Positions 27,845 through 37,934 are shown, counted from the first letter of the stretch. The stretch: DNA of 64,000 nt from Xanthomonas hortorum pv. pelargonii (GCF_024499015.1 NZ_CP098604.1:806001-870000), one strand, 5' to 3'. The notes: generated from the letters alone by a model not told the origin. Numbers and translations are program-made.

Positions 27845-28031
27845 GCTGACGTCAAACCCTAGCCGGGGTCATCCATCGGCACCTTGGCACTGGCTCTGCA
27901 TCACCGCGTAGATCATCGTCGCCAGTAGATTGCGCAAAGGGCCTCACCTCACGCATCTTCAAACTCGTGACACTGGCACGCCCCAGCGATGCACTCCCGC
28001 GCGGCGTATGGCCGCTAAGGAGCGCAAGCGC

Positions 28032-29958
28032 TCATCGCAAGCGCGAGAACGCGCCGATACCCGCGATCGCCAGGCGCTCGGCGGGCACTGCCGTTTCCGC
28101 GAACGACAGCCGCAGGTAGCGGATCTGGCGGACCTCGGGGAAATTCAGGCGCTGGGTCGAGAGCGCATAGGCGATATTGGCCAGCTCACCGGCGCCGGCC
28201 GGCTGCCAATGCTGGCCATCGTCGCTGGTTTCGGCGCGATAGCCCTTGGCGGCGCCGCACCGTTCATCACCGTACGCGAGGGCGTGAGGCTGAAACCGGC
28301 AACCTGACGCAGCGCACCGAGGTCGATGATCGCCTGCACGGGATGTCCCGGCTTGGGAGCGGGCGTGATCCAGACCGTGCCGGCATCGTCGTCAAGCAAT
28401 TTTTCTGCCCCTGGCGCGCTCGCCTCGACAATGCGCCAGCCAGCGGTGGACAGCACGTCCGGCGCATTCGCCGTTGGCCGCGCAACCGGCACTGGCGCCA
28501 CGGCGCGGAACAGCGCGAACTCGCTGATCGCCGGGCACACCGGCGCTTCAAGCACGACCAGGCGCACACGGCGCGCGGCGACCGGACGATCCAACCGCAC
28601 GATTCGCTGCGCACCGATGCACTGCGCTTCGGCCAGCCGCCGCCATTGTCCATCGATCTCGGCTTCGACCGCGAAGCGGGTGACGCGAACGCCCAGCGGC
28701 AGGTATTCGCGCAGCCGGATCAGGTCGAAGCTGTGCACCGCCGACAGCTCCAGCGTCAACGTCGGCGTGGTGACATCGTCCGGCGTGGACCAGTAACTGT
28801 CCGGCTGGCGATCGAGCACGCGCGCCGGTTCGAATCCGGCACCGCGCGACGCGCTGGCGCTGGCCTTGGCGCCCTTGGCCAGATCGATGGCGAAGCTGGC
28901 GCGGATCGCGTCGCCAAAACTCTGCAGCACCGCTACGTCGTGGTCGGCGATGCGGCCGCGTCGGTCGGGCGGAAGATTGAGATTCATGTTGGTGCCGCGC
29001 GCGACGGAGGTGTCGAAATAGCGCACCAGATTCTCCGGGCTGCGCACCTTGCCGTCTTCATCGGCATGGTAGAACCAGCCCGGGCGGATCGAGGTGTTGG
29101 TTTCGGCCGGCCACCACAACGCCGCCCCGCGCACGCCGGAATTGCCGTTTTCCTGGGTGTACGGAGCATCGGGCATGGTCGGCCAGGACGGATCGCCTGC
29201 GATACCATCCTCGTTGCCGCCCCAGCGGATATCGGCGCCGAGCGGGTCGAAGGTGCAGGCCATCGGCTGGTGCTGATGCACCAGCTCGATCATCCGTGGC
29301 CAGTTGTAGTACGCGGGCGCATCGATCTTGCGCGTTTCGCGCGCCCCACCGTAATAACCGTCGCCGCCATTGGCACCGTCGAACCAGAACTCGAACAGGT
29401 CGCCATAGCTCGTGCAGAGTTCGACGATCTGCTTGCGGAAATAGTCGACATAGCCGGGCCGGCCGTACTCGGCGTGGTTGCGATCCCAGGGGAGAGGTAG
29501 ATGCCGAATGCCAGGCCAGCGCGTCGACACGCCGCAGCCATCTCGCCGACGATGTCGCCCTTGCCGTCCTTGTAGGGCGAGTTGCGGATGCAATGCTCGG
29601 TCAAGCGCGTGGGCCAGAGGCAGAAGCCATCGTGATGCTTGGCCGTGAAAATAAGCCCTTTCAGATTACCGGCCTTGGCGGCAGCGACAATTTGATCGGC
29701 CGAAAAATCGCTGGGATCGAACTTGCGCGGATCCTCGTCGCCGTAGCCCCATTCCTTGTCGGTGAAGGTGTTCATCGCAAAATGCACGAAGGCGTATTGC
29801 TCCCACCGATGCCACTGCAGCTGTCGCTTGCTGGGCAGCGCACCCCACGGCGCCGGCCCGCTGGCGCGCGGCGTCTGCGCGATACGCGCCGCCGATGCGC
29901 TGTAGCTGGCGGCAGCGGCTACCACACCCGTGGCAAGAAAGGTACGACGGTCGATCAT
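28032..29958 (-). pseudogene. Alpha-L-fucosidase (GH29) with C-terminal F5/8-type domain, two frameshifts
   Basis: Read across two shifts, this is a GH29 enzyme of about 640 residues. It starts at ATG 29958 with GGAGG upstream and a twin-arginine-like signal, MIDRRTFLATGVVA. The barrel shows FTAKHHDGFCLWPT and DLFEFWFDGANGG, where the Asp is the expected nucleophile (near residue 191). Two discoidin-like domains follow, the second beginning VAGFSLTPSRTV. One base is lost in the G run at 29489-29492 (IYLSP then WDRNHAEYG in the next frame). A second base is lost near 28248-28249 (GAAPP then GYRAETSDD). Either shift alone destroys the product. This is a true pseudogene if the bases are right; it may be two sequencing errors. 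It is convergent with the galactan operon. Confidence 0.8.
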
Positions 29959-30283
29959 TAGCGCCTCCAACTTTGCACAAGTCCTCGATCTTAGCTTTTC
30001 CAAGGACGAAAGAGTCCTCCCCGAAGCAACAAGGGGTGTGCAAGCAGCCGCGCACGGGCAGGCCCCTGTGCGGCTGGCGTTGAGGGCGTGCGAAGCAAGC
30101 AGCGAGCGTTCGTGGCTTGACGGCTGATTGCCCGACCCCGCGATACCTAGTTGGAGCGCGCATGGCATCGCAGGCGGCGTCCGGCTAGCCCCGATTCCGG
30201 CGCAAAGGATCCTGGCAGGTTGGCACCGTGTTCTGACCAAACCACGATCGCAAGACACTTGTGCAATCAAGCAGCCATCGGCT
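29959..30283. other. 325-base region between fucosidase and aminotransferase
   Basis: No gene seen. A small hairpin AGGAC/GTCCT lies at 30003-30018, about 45 bases upstream of the fucosidase start. No clear promoter was recognised. Confidence 0.4.
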
Positions 30284-31408
30284 TCATCCAACGACGGCCA
30301 ACAACTGCGCCATCCGTGCAAGCCCCAACTCAAGCTCGGGCAACGACACACCACCCGCTCCCAGCCGCAGATGCTGCGGGCACGCATACGCAGCGCCTGA
30401 CATCACGAACGTGTTGTACGGCGGCGCCAGCAGCTGCTTGCTGAAATCATCGGCGCTGATCGGCAACTGCAATCGTGCCAGCCCAAGCAGCCCGGCTTGC
30501 GGCGGTGTCCAGGTCAGCGCAGGTTGTTCGACGACGAAGCGATCCAGCAAGGCGATCCGTTCGCGCCCGACGGCGCGCGAGTGCGCCACCGCCGTATTGA
30601 AGTGCTCCGGTCGCAAGGCAACTTCGGCCACGCGCTCGCCCAGCACGTTCATGATCTCGCTGGTGTTTTCGCGCAGCACCATCGCAGCATTGAGCACCGC
30701 ACGGTCGCGCGTCACCATCCAGCCAGTCCGCAAGCCCTGCAAACCCAGTAATTTGGACACGCTACCGGTGCTGATACCGCGCTCGTACAGCGTTGCGATG
30801 CGCGGCGTCTCCTGATCGATCCACTCCAGGCCCCGATACACCTCGTCGGACACGATGTACGCACCGACCCGATCTGCCGCGGCGATGATGCGTTGCAGTG
30901 TCTGCGCATCTTCCACACGTCCAGTGGGATTGTTCGGGTTGCACAGGAAGATGAGCTTGGTCTTCGGTGTGACCAGCGATTCGAGTTGTGCAATATCCAG
31001 CGCCCATCCGGTTGCTTCCGTGCGTGCTACGCGCCTGGGAATCGCACCGATTTGCTCGGCCAGCACCAGCGGCTGTTGCCAGCCTGGCGCATCGATGACG
31101 AACTCGTCGCCCGCGCCCAATAGCTGCGTCAGCGCCAGGTAATTGGCCTCCTGCGCGCCGGCGGTGATCAGCACATCGTCCACGCCGCAGCTGGGGCGAT
31201 ATCCGTATTGATCCAGCACCCGCTCGCGCAGGCTCGGCAATCCCTGGTAATCCTCGCCCGACCAGTCCAGCGACAGCGCCGGATCGAGTTGCGAGAGAAA
31301 CTGCTGCAGCGGCGGCGAAGGCGACAGCGAGTACGTCACGCACGCCTCGGGCTTGGCACGATGCGCAGTGAGCCACTGCTCCCAAAAACTGTTCGACGGT
31401 ACAGGCAT
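30284..31408 (-). CDS. PLP-dependent class I/II aminotransferase
   Basis: 374 residues, last gene of the dioxygenase operon. Fold-type I features: LDWSGEDYQGLPSLRERVL, LITAGAQEANYLALTQLLG and KLIFLCNPNNPTGRVED. The PLP Asp/Tyr segment is YIVSDEVYRGLEW, and the PLP Lys is in STGSVSKLLGLQGLRTGWM. The terminal Arg region is weak. It probably moves an amino group to or from an amino acid or keto acid made by the neighbouring enzymes. The substrate cannot be read from the sequence. It is not a close match to the kynurenine aminotransferase pattern that I know. Eleven bases separate it from the SDR stop. Confidence 0.85.
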   Translation of the reverse strand: MPVPSNSFWEQWLTAHRAKPEACVTYSLSPSPPLQQFLSQLDPALSLDWSGEDYQGLPSLRERVLDQYGYRPSCGVDDVLITAGAQEANYLALTQLLGAGDEFVIDAPGWQQPLVLAEQIGAIPRRVARTEATGWALDIAQLESLVTPKTKLIFLCNPNNPTGRVEDAQTLQRIIAAADRVGAYIVSDEVYRGLEWIDQETPRIATLYERGISTGSVSKLLGLQGLRTGWMVTRDRAVLNAAMVLRENTSEIMNVLGERVAEVALRPEHFNTAVAHSRAVGRERIALLDRFVVEQPALTWTPPQAGLLGLARLQLPISADDFSKQLLAPPYNTFVMSGAAYACPQHLRLGAGGVSLPELELGLARMAQLLAVVG

Positions 31409-31419
31409 GCGCAGGTTCC

Positions 31420-32210
31420 TTATCCCATGACGGCCGGGCAGACACCCAGGCCAAGCGATGCATCGATAACGGCGCCGCGCAAGATGCGTGCCTCATCGCG
31501 GCAAAGGTAAAAACACAGCTCGGCAATCTCGCTTGGTTCGATCAAACGGCCACCGGGCAGCGAGGCTTCCAGTTCCTGCCGTTGTTCCGGCGAGAGCGCG
31601 TTCAAGGTGCTGGCTTGAAACATCGGCGTATCGGTAGCACCCGGGCACACGGTGAACACGTCGATACCGGTGAAGGCGAGCGTGGCTGCGAGTTGCCTGC
31701 CCAAAAACGCAACCGCGGCCTTGCTCATGCCATCGGCGGCACGGAAGCGCGGAAAGTGGGTAATGCCACCATCCACCGAACTCATGAACAGAATCTTGCC
31801 CTGCCCGCGCGCCTGCATGCCCGGAATCAGATCCTCGCTCAACCACAACGGGCCGATCGTGTTAACGCGAAAGAACGCCTCGTCCTGTTCCCTTGTAGGT
31901 GGCAGCCGCACGCTCCACGGTCTTGGTTCCGACCCCGGCGTTGTGAATCACAATATCCACCGGCATGCTCAAGGCCTGCATGAAATCCGCGTGGCTCTGC
32001 CGATCGCCGACATCCAGCGCGTGCGCTTGCACGCGATCGTTGCCAAACGCGGCAACCAGATCCAGCGCGCGGCGCCGGCTGTCTTCGCCCGGCCGATGGG
32101 TAAAGCTCACCCGGCAGGATGCCTCTGCGAACACGCGGATCAACTCCCCCGATGCCGCCGGCGCCACCGGTGATCAACACGTGCTTGTCTTCGAGTCCTG
32201 TCGTGTTCAT
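31420..32210 (-). pseudogene. Short-chain dehydrogenase/reductase, two +1 frameshifts
   Basis: Three reading frames together give one SDR of about 262 residues. The start is MNTTGLEDKHVLITGGAGGIG (NAD(P) loop). The middle is ELIRVFAEASCRVSF to VDIVIHNAGVGTKTVE (N-A-G motif). The end is EQDEAFFRVNTIGPLWLSED, then FMSSVDGG with the catalytic Ser and DGMSKAAVAFLG, where the usual Tyr of Y-x-x-x-K reads Met (MSK). One extra base lies in the C run at 32146-32150 and one in the CCC at 31892-31894. Removing both restores a multiple of three. The ATG overlaps the preceding stop as ATGA. The missing catalytic Tyr is notable even in the repaired protein. Confidence 0.7.
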
Positions 32211-33511
32211 CGCATCGTCTCGGCAGTGCGGTGCTGATCGTCCAGCGGCCTATCATCGGCGGCAAAGCACCGCGCAAGTGGTGTCTCCAGCTGCATGAAA
32301 TCCTCCACTGTGTTGTAGACCTGCGCCGAGATACGCAAGGTGCGGCTGCTTCGATGCGGCCAAGGCGTCACTGCCACATCGATGCGATGTGCGTCGTAGA
32401 GCCAGCGTTGCAATGCCGCTGCTGCAGCGTCGGGCGCGTCGCTTGCAACGTCTGGCAGCTGGAATGCCACCATGCTCCCCACCATCGCATCCGGGGCCAG
32501 GCGCGTGAGCGGCAAGGCCCGCGCCAACCGCGTTGCGGCCTGCGTCACCAGTGCATGGTTGCGTGCGTACACGGCCGGCAACCCACCGGGCAGCAACCCG
32601 GCAAGAAATTCGATCGCAGCGGGAATGCACAGCAATGCGGTCGGATCGGCGGTGCCCAGCCAATCGAATTCAAGATGCAACCGCGGCCTGCCCTGCGTTG
32701 CATCGCCGTAGCCGCGACTGATCACCGGCGGATGCAAACCCTCCTGCCGATCGCGGCGCACGTGCAAAAACCCTGCACCACGCGGAGCGCACAGCCACTT
32801 GTGGCAATCCCCGGCGTAATACGCTGCACCGATGGCACTGACATCCAGCGGCAGCATGCCCGGGGCATGCGCACCATCCACCAATGTGTCGATGCCGAGC
32901 GCTGCAAGCCGCTCGACCAGAACGGCAATCGGGAACACGATCGCGCTCGGGCTGGTGACATGGTCCAGCACCGCCAGGCGGGTGCGCGGGGTGACCTGCT
33001 CGAGCACGGCGTCGACGATCTCATCGGGATGTTGCACCGGCACCTCGACCTGCGCGAGGACCACCTCGGCACCGGTGCTGCGCGCAATGAAATCCAGCAG
33101 ATTGCTGCAGGAAAGATAGGCGTGGTCGGTGGTCAGAATCTGGTCGCCAGGCGCGAAGGTACGTGAGCGCAGCACCGCGCTCATTGCAGTGGTGACGTTA
33201 GGTAACAGCAGCAGATCCTGCGGGTCGGCACCGACCAGCTCGGCCAAGGCTTGCCGCGCGTCATCGAGCAAGCCGGGTAACGCGCGGAGCACGAATGCAG
33301 CCGGTTGCCGCTCCATCTGTGCACGCAACGCACTTTGCCGCTGTTGCACTGCAATTGGGCAGGCACCGAGCATGCCGTGGTTGAGGCATGCCACGCCCGT
33401 ATCCAGCGAAAAAGCGCTTTGAAGCGTGTTGGATTGACCTCCAACTCCCACGTGGACTGCATGGCGGACTCCATAACGATCAAGGGCATCACGCAAGTGG
33501 ATGCGCGACAT
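32207..33511 (-). CDS. Class V PLP enzyme of the isopenicillin-N-epimerase (CefD) type
   Basis: About 434 residues if started at ATG 33511, which overlaps the upstream gene by 23 bases and has no ribosome site. A better start is ATG 33462 (GGAG six bases upstream, product MQSTWELEVNPTRFKALF), which joins the main frame at SLDTGVACLNHGMLG only if one base was lost in the A run at 33409-33413. The body matches CefD-like proteins: LNHGMLGACPIAVQQRQ, LLLPNVTTAMSAVLRSR, LDHVTSPSAIVFPI, DTLVDGAHAPGMLPLD, and the PLP Lys in YYAGDCHKWLCAP. Members racemise, desulfurise or cleave amino-acid-like substrates; this one's reaction is unknown. It is not a kynureninase by motif. Confidence 0.75.
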   Translation of the reverse strand: MSRIHLRDALDRYGVRHAVHVGVGGQSNTLQSAFSLDTGVACLNHGMLGACPIAVQQRQSALRAQMERQPAAFVLRALPGLLDDARQALAELVGADPQDLLLLPNVTTAMSAVLRSRTFAPGDQILTTDHAYLSCSNLLDFIARSTGAEVVLAQVEVPVQHPDEIVDAVLEQVTPRTRLAVLDHVTSPSAIVFPIAVLVERLAALGIDTLVDGAHAPGMLPLDVSAIGAAYYAGDCHKWLCAPRGAGFLHVRRDRQEGLHPPVISRGYGDATQGRPRLHLEFDWLGTADPTALLCIPAAIEFLAGLLPGGLPAVYARNHALVTQAATRLARALPLTRLAPDAMVGSMVAFQLPDVASDAPDAAAAALQRWLYDAHRIDVAVTPWPHRSSRTLRISAQVYNTVEDFMQLETPLARCFAADDRPLDDQHRTAETMR

Positions 33512-34943
33512 CAACGTTGCGGTGTTGTTCGAGCACACGCAGCAGATCGGCTCGCGATGGCCCGGCCGGCGGCGACGGCCGCATCTGCGCAAGGGTGGAA
33601 CGCACACGCGCCAGCACATCGGCTTGGTGAAAGATGGCCTCAGGCGCATCCAGCATGCCCGAGCGCCGCGCCAGCGGCTGCCAAACAACTTCATCGTGGC
33701 GCGCTGCCATCGCGATCTGCTGCAAGGTGATCGCACCTGGCGGCGTGGCTGGAGCCGGCCCGCCCGCCCAGAGCGCTGTGCGCACGCGGTCCTGCGCCAC
33801 ACTATCGTCATGCCAGGGACGCACCAGATCCTGTGCCAGGGCATCCGCATTCACTGCAAACCGATATGCATCATTCAGACCATCGCGCTGCAGCAGATCG
33901 GCGATGGCAAACGCATACCGTATCGCCAGCGACATGCCGCGCGTATAGGTCGGGTTGGTGATGCACAGCGCATCGCCAACCGCGATCGCACCCAACACGC
34001 GCGGGCGCCCTTCAACAAGCGCAGTACGATAGCGGTTTTCGCAGAGCGGCCAACGCAACACGCCCGAGAGCGCTTCCATGACGCCGGGTTGAAGCCATGG
34101 CGCAATGCCGGCATGCAACCGTGCCGCAGCGGTAAACGCGGCCGGCTCGGTGAACGCATGCAACGCCTTGTCGGCGTACGGCACCATCATGGTGATCGAC
34201 GCGTAGCCGTTGTCGGCCGGGCACACGATGCACCCACTCGACGGCGCGTAGCCACCGGCCGAAAAGCCCGCATCAAGCCGCACGCTTGGCCGCTGCAAGA
34301 TGCGATACCAGCGGGTGAAATAGGCCAGGCCGCAGCCTTCCACCGTGTCTTCGGGCGGCTGCACACCGGCTGCGCGCAGCCACTTGGCGAAGGAGGAGCC
34401 ACGCCCCAGCGCATCGATGGTCAACGCTGCACGCAGATCGCCTTGCGTGGTCGTCACACCCTCCACCACCGGGATGTCGGTAGCGCGAATCAGCAAACCG
34501 CTCACGCTGGTCTGGTCTTGCACGCGGATCATGGGTTCGGCCAACACCAGCGGCTTGAGGACATCCTCCACGAGCGAGCGCCGCACCGACAATCCAAACA
34601 ACTCCGGGTCCGCACATCGTGGCAACGCCATGGCACCTTCCAGCTGCGCGCCGAACGGCATCTCGATGGCGCCTGCGTCGATCAATGCTTGCCACACATC
34701 TGCTGCGCGCGCCTGTAATGTCCGCCGCCCGAGCGCGGCAAGTGCGTGGGTATGCCGCGCCTGCGGTGCGCCCTTTCGCCACCAATGTTCGATGGTGTTG
34801 TCCGCTATCGCGGGTTCTGACGGCTGCGCAGTCAGCGCATCGCGCTCGACCAGCTCCACTTGCGTTCCAGTGCGCGCGAGTGCGAGCGCTGTCATCAGGC
34901 CGGCCACGCTGCCGCCGAGTACCACGACGGGGAGCGCGCTCAT
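33489..34943 (-). CDS. FAD-dependent monooxygenase/epoxidase-like oxidoreductase
   Basis: 484 residues from ATG 34943. The N-terminal FAD loop is VVVLGGSVAGLMTALALAR. A segment GAPQARHTHALAALGRR resembles the G-x-P-Q-x-R-H-x-H motif of FAD epoxidase-like proteins. AIAVGDALCITNPTYTRGMSLAI is the usual G-D-A FAD-binding motif near residue 320. No membrane or signal segment. In the operon it stands between the dioxygenase and the CefD-like enzyme, so it may hydroxylate or epoxidise the dioxygenase product or its precursor. It differs from kynurenine 3-monooxygenase in its motifs and lacks that enzyme's C-terminal membrane segment. Confidence 0.82.
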   Translation of the reverse strand: MSALPVVVLGGSVAGLMTALALARTGTQVELVERDALTAQPSEPAIADNTIEHWWRKGAPQARHTHALAALGRRTLQARAADVWQALIDAGAIEMPFGAQLEGAMALPRCADPELFGLSVRRSLVEDVLKPLVLAEPMIRVQDQTSVSGLLIRATDIPVVEGVTTTQGDLRAALTIDALGRGSSFAKWLRAAGVQPPEDTVEGCGLAYFTRWYRILQRPSVRLDAGFSAGGYAPSSGCIVCPADNGYASITMMVPYADKALHAFTEPAAFTAAARLHAGIAPWLQPGVMEALSGVLRWPLCENRYRTALVEGRPRVLGAIAVGDALCITNPTYTRGMSLAIRYAFAIADLLQRDGLNDAYRFAVNADALAQDLVRPWHDDSVAQDRVRTALWAGGPAPATPPGAITLQQIAMAARHDEVVWQPLARRSGMLDAPEAIFHQADVLARVRSTLAQMRPSPPAGPSRADLLRVLEQHRNVDVAHPLA

Positions 34944-35031
34944 GGAGACACCGCCAGCCGCGCTGCATCTTTGCACTCTCGTACGACACGCTGCATTTGC
35001 GCGTTGGCCGCAACATCCGAGGAAGCATCCA

Positions 35032-36140
35032 TCAAGCAAAGCCCTCCATCACGAATCCATAGCCCGCACTCGATCGGATCTCCGGCACGGCAGCCTTGCG
35101 CAGCAACAAGGAGCGCACCATCCACAACTCGGCGAAGACGCGGTAACGCAGCGCGGTCTGATCCAGATAGTCCACGCCACTGGAGCCACCGGTGCCCACC
35201 CGCCGCCCGATAAAGCGCTCCACCATGCGGGCATGCCGTTGTCGCCAGATCAGCATGGCCTGCTCCAGCTCCAGCACGCTTTCGAGCAAGGCATGCGGCC
35301 AGGCAAGCTGCGGCAACTCACGGTAGCTCTCGATAAACAGCATCGCCGCGCGCACCGCGCGTTGCGTTTCTCGCTCCGCATCGCTGGCCAGCGGGTCGTC
35401 CTCGGCCAGCAAGAAGGCTTGCGCGCTGGCATCTTCCGCCGCGTAGCGTGCCCTCAGCTGCTCGACCTCCGCAGCAGCCAGGTTGCCGCTTGCCAGCATG
35501 AGACGGCGAGCATTCTCCGCACGTATCGACGCCATGTACGCCTCGAGAAACCGCGTGATCTCGGCCGGCGCATTCGAGCCATTGATCGGCACACGTACCA
35601 GCCAGTCGTACAGACACTGCTTGACGCTTGGCCCATCGGCCGTACGTGCTTCCACCCGCCGCGCCGACGATGAGAGCGCGCCATCCGGTAGTTTGAGCGC
35701 GTCCCGATACGAGCACCCGTTGCCGATCGAAATACGCTGCGTATCCTCCAGGCCCAGCAGGATCTCGATTTCTCACGCAACTGCGCCGACTGGAAACCGC
35801 TGGCCGGAGCCAGGCGCTCGCGGAACTCCAGGAAATCCCGCGCCGTCATCGTCTCCATCAGCTGAAAGTGCTGATTGGCTTGCCCAAAGACCGAAATGGC
35901 GCGTTTCAATGAGCGCACAGCCAGCACAATCTCCGGGCTCTTGCTCGAATGCGTCGCTAAAATCGTGCGTAACGCGCTCAGCTCCCGCAGGATCAACTTG
36001 AACCACAGCTCATAGATCTGGTGCACACTGATAAACAGCGCCTCATCATTACTGATGCCGTGTTCGTCGTTATCGAAGCCGCCCTGCAAGGCAAGCAGCT
36101 GCTCGACCTTGATGTAATCCCAGTAATTGATCGCCTTCAA
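35032..36140 (-). pseudogene. Tryptophan 2,3-dioxygenase family haem enzyme, frameshifted
   Basis: Read across one shift this is about 368 residues, longer than the usual 280-300 of bacterial TDO. The start is probably TTG 36140, with AGGA six bases upstream (product MKAINYWDYIKVEQLL). TDO key residues are present: the active-site His in LFISVHQIYELWFKL, the Arg in FLEFRERLAPASGFQ, the haem His in IWRQRHARMVERFIG, and the substrate loop GTGGSSGVDYL. The frame breaks at the AAA run (35769-35771), between SAQLRE and IEILLGLED. Alignment to known TDO favours two extra bases. The family inserts O2 into the indole of tryptophan or relatives. This copy is distant from the Xanthomonas campestris enzyme of known structure, as I recall that sequence. 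Confidence 0.8.
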
Positions 36141-36211
36141 TCGTATTCCTCGGTGGGGTTTATCGCTGCTGTGATATTCACATCGACCAGACAATCAGCG
36201 CGCGGTAGCAC

Positions 36212-36742
36212 CTATGCGGCGACAAAGGCTCTTTTCAGCGCTTCCCACTCAGCGAGATTTGCATAAGCGGCTTTTTCCAGATCGTTCCAGATTGCGGTCT
36301 GGGCCACCTCGGGCTTGACGATCAATTCCATGCGGTGCCCGTTTGGATCACGGAAATACCAGGAGCGCGCCAACTCCCCATGGATTCCATCGCCTGCCAC
36401 GTCATGAATCACCGGGCCTTCGACTGCGACACCGCGCGCTTGCAGGCGCGCACTGATTTCTTCGGCCCGGGCCTGATCGCGCACCTCCAGCGCCAGATGC
36501 TGCGCCCAGTCGTCCGGCACCGGTACCAGCGGCTGGTCGCTGCCAAGCACCTCGAAGAAACAGATATAACTGCCGTCCTCCATTTCGAAGAAGACGTTGT
36601 TATTGGTCGCCCGGAGCCCGCTGGACGGCACGTGGTCGATCAACGCGGCAGCAAACTTCAAGCCAATTTCCTGGACGTAGAAATCCACGGTTTCAACTGC
36701 GTCCCGGCAGCGATATCCCACATGATGAAGCTTACTCAGCAT
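36212..36742 (-). CDS. VOC (glyoxalase/dioxygenase-like) metalloprotein
   Basis: 176 residues. A vicinal-oxygen-chelate fold with KLHHVGYRCRDAVETVDFY at the start (metal His) and SWYFRDPNGHRMELIVKPE near the end (metal Glu), with DWAQHLALEVRD in between. Members are dioxygenases, isomerases, epimerases or resistance proteins. It is the first gene of the operon, 71 bases before the dioxygenase start, with GAGGG just before its ATG. It may rearrange or protect from a reactive intermediate; the sequence does not tell. Confidence 0.8.
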   Translation of the reverse strand: MLSKLHHVGYRCRDAVETVDFYVQEIGLKFAAALIDHVPSSGLRATNNNVFFEMEDGSYICFFEVLGSDQPLVPVPDDWAQHLALEVRDQARAEEISARLQARGVAVEGPVIHDVAGDGIHGELARSWYFRDPNGHRMELIVKPEVAQTAIWNDLEKAAYANLAEWEALKRAFVAA

Positions 36743-37934
36743 AAACCCTCGCTTGATTCGTTGAAAAACGAAAACAGATCCAGCTCACTGCTGCCGAACT
36801 TAATAACTCACGCGGCGAATCCACTCATCAAGCGGCATACCGACGGGTTATAAATCTATATATTTTTCAATAGGCGAAAAAACGCCACTCGATTTTTCGA
36901 GGCACCATCACTGGATTGAGTTTGAAGATGCTCGGCCCTGCCAATTCAGCCAAGCCTCCGTTGCGCAACTCTCGGCAATATCGAAAAAATCTCCAAGAGG
37001 TTTTTATGATCGATCCACCAAATGTGCGGCGACTTCATAAATCGAAATCACGAAAAACAAGCAAATGGATCGTCATCTGCGGATGAGCACGCAATCCACA
37101 CGCGACTGACATCACGAATGACGACACAGAATTTTTTGCGACTCGCACTTTGGAAGCGAACGCAATAATCCGATCCAGGTACGAGGTATTAGTTGGAAAA
37201 TATATCCAACTGCAGAAAAGGCGTTGCGCTAACCTGAGTGCTTCACACCTCACCTGCTTCCTTTCAGCACACCAAGTGCTTCGGGTTGCAACTGCGAAGC
37301 GCGGCGGGATCCATGCATTTTCCAGCGAGGGCTCACTGTGCACGCTGCATGAGGTAGGCCTTGCCGATGGGCTCAAGCGATCGTCTATATGTCGAGCTGC
37401 AGCGGTATGGCAACACAGAGCAGATAGACAAGGAAGCGACGGAGGACATCGCCATCTCCACCCGCCAACATCGCAGCAGGCACCGCAGCGGAACCGACCC
37501 AACCCCATCGCACTGAAGATCCGGCAGTCGCCGCCGCAGCTGCACAGACCTCGCTGACCTATCAACATTTCCCGCCAGCGAACATGGGTTCTTCCGCGCC
37601 AGTGCGTTTCCAGCGGAGAGACGCAACTTCCCACAGGAATCTGCATCCCCAGCATCCCCAGCACTCCCAGATCCCTAACGCGCTAGTGCGCCCCGTACAA
37701 CAAGTCGCCGGCAGCCTAGACGAACAACCCAAGGATTTTTCGGTCTGTCGGCTAAACTTGCTTCTCAACGGCCAGACGCACTCCGGCCGCCGCCCTCTTC
37801 CGTTCCATCGCAACCCGGTCGGTTGGTCGCGACAGCGCATCGGCCTCTTTCGCGCCGCGCAGCCACATAGCGCCGCAAAGACCCGCAACGCACCACTCGC
37901 GCACCCATCGGCCGCCAGATTCCGGACAACGTTC
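36743..37934. other. 1.2-kb gene-free, A+T-rich region
   Basis: From about 36770 to 37250 the sequence is clearly richer in A+T than the rest of the window. It should hold the promoter of the dioxygenase operon (minus strand) and that of mutS (plus strand). Two hairpins, GGCG-A6-CGCC (36873-36886) and CTCGA-TTTT-TCGAG (36888-36901), lie upstream of the VOC gene. On the minus strand the second is followed by a T6 run, as in a terminator. A 12-codon frame MPLDEWIRRVSY (36838-36800, minus) lies between the hairpins and the VOC gene. Longer frames here have no family resemblance. The A+T bias suggests a transfer boundary. Confidence 0.5.

Noticed and set aside
30284..36742. Ordinary kynurenine pathway
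   Set aside because: The class V enzyme has CefD-type motifs, the FAD enzyme is epoxidase-like, and no formamidase is seen.
37150..37557. 135-codon frame upstream of mutS
   Set aside because: No ribosome site, no family resemblance, and it crosses an abrupt change in base composition.
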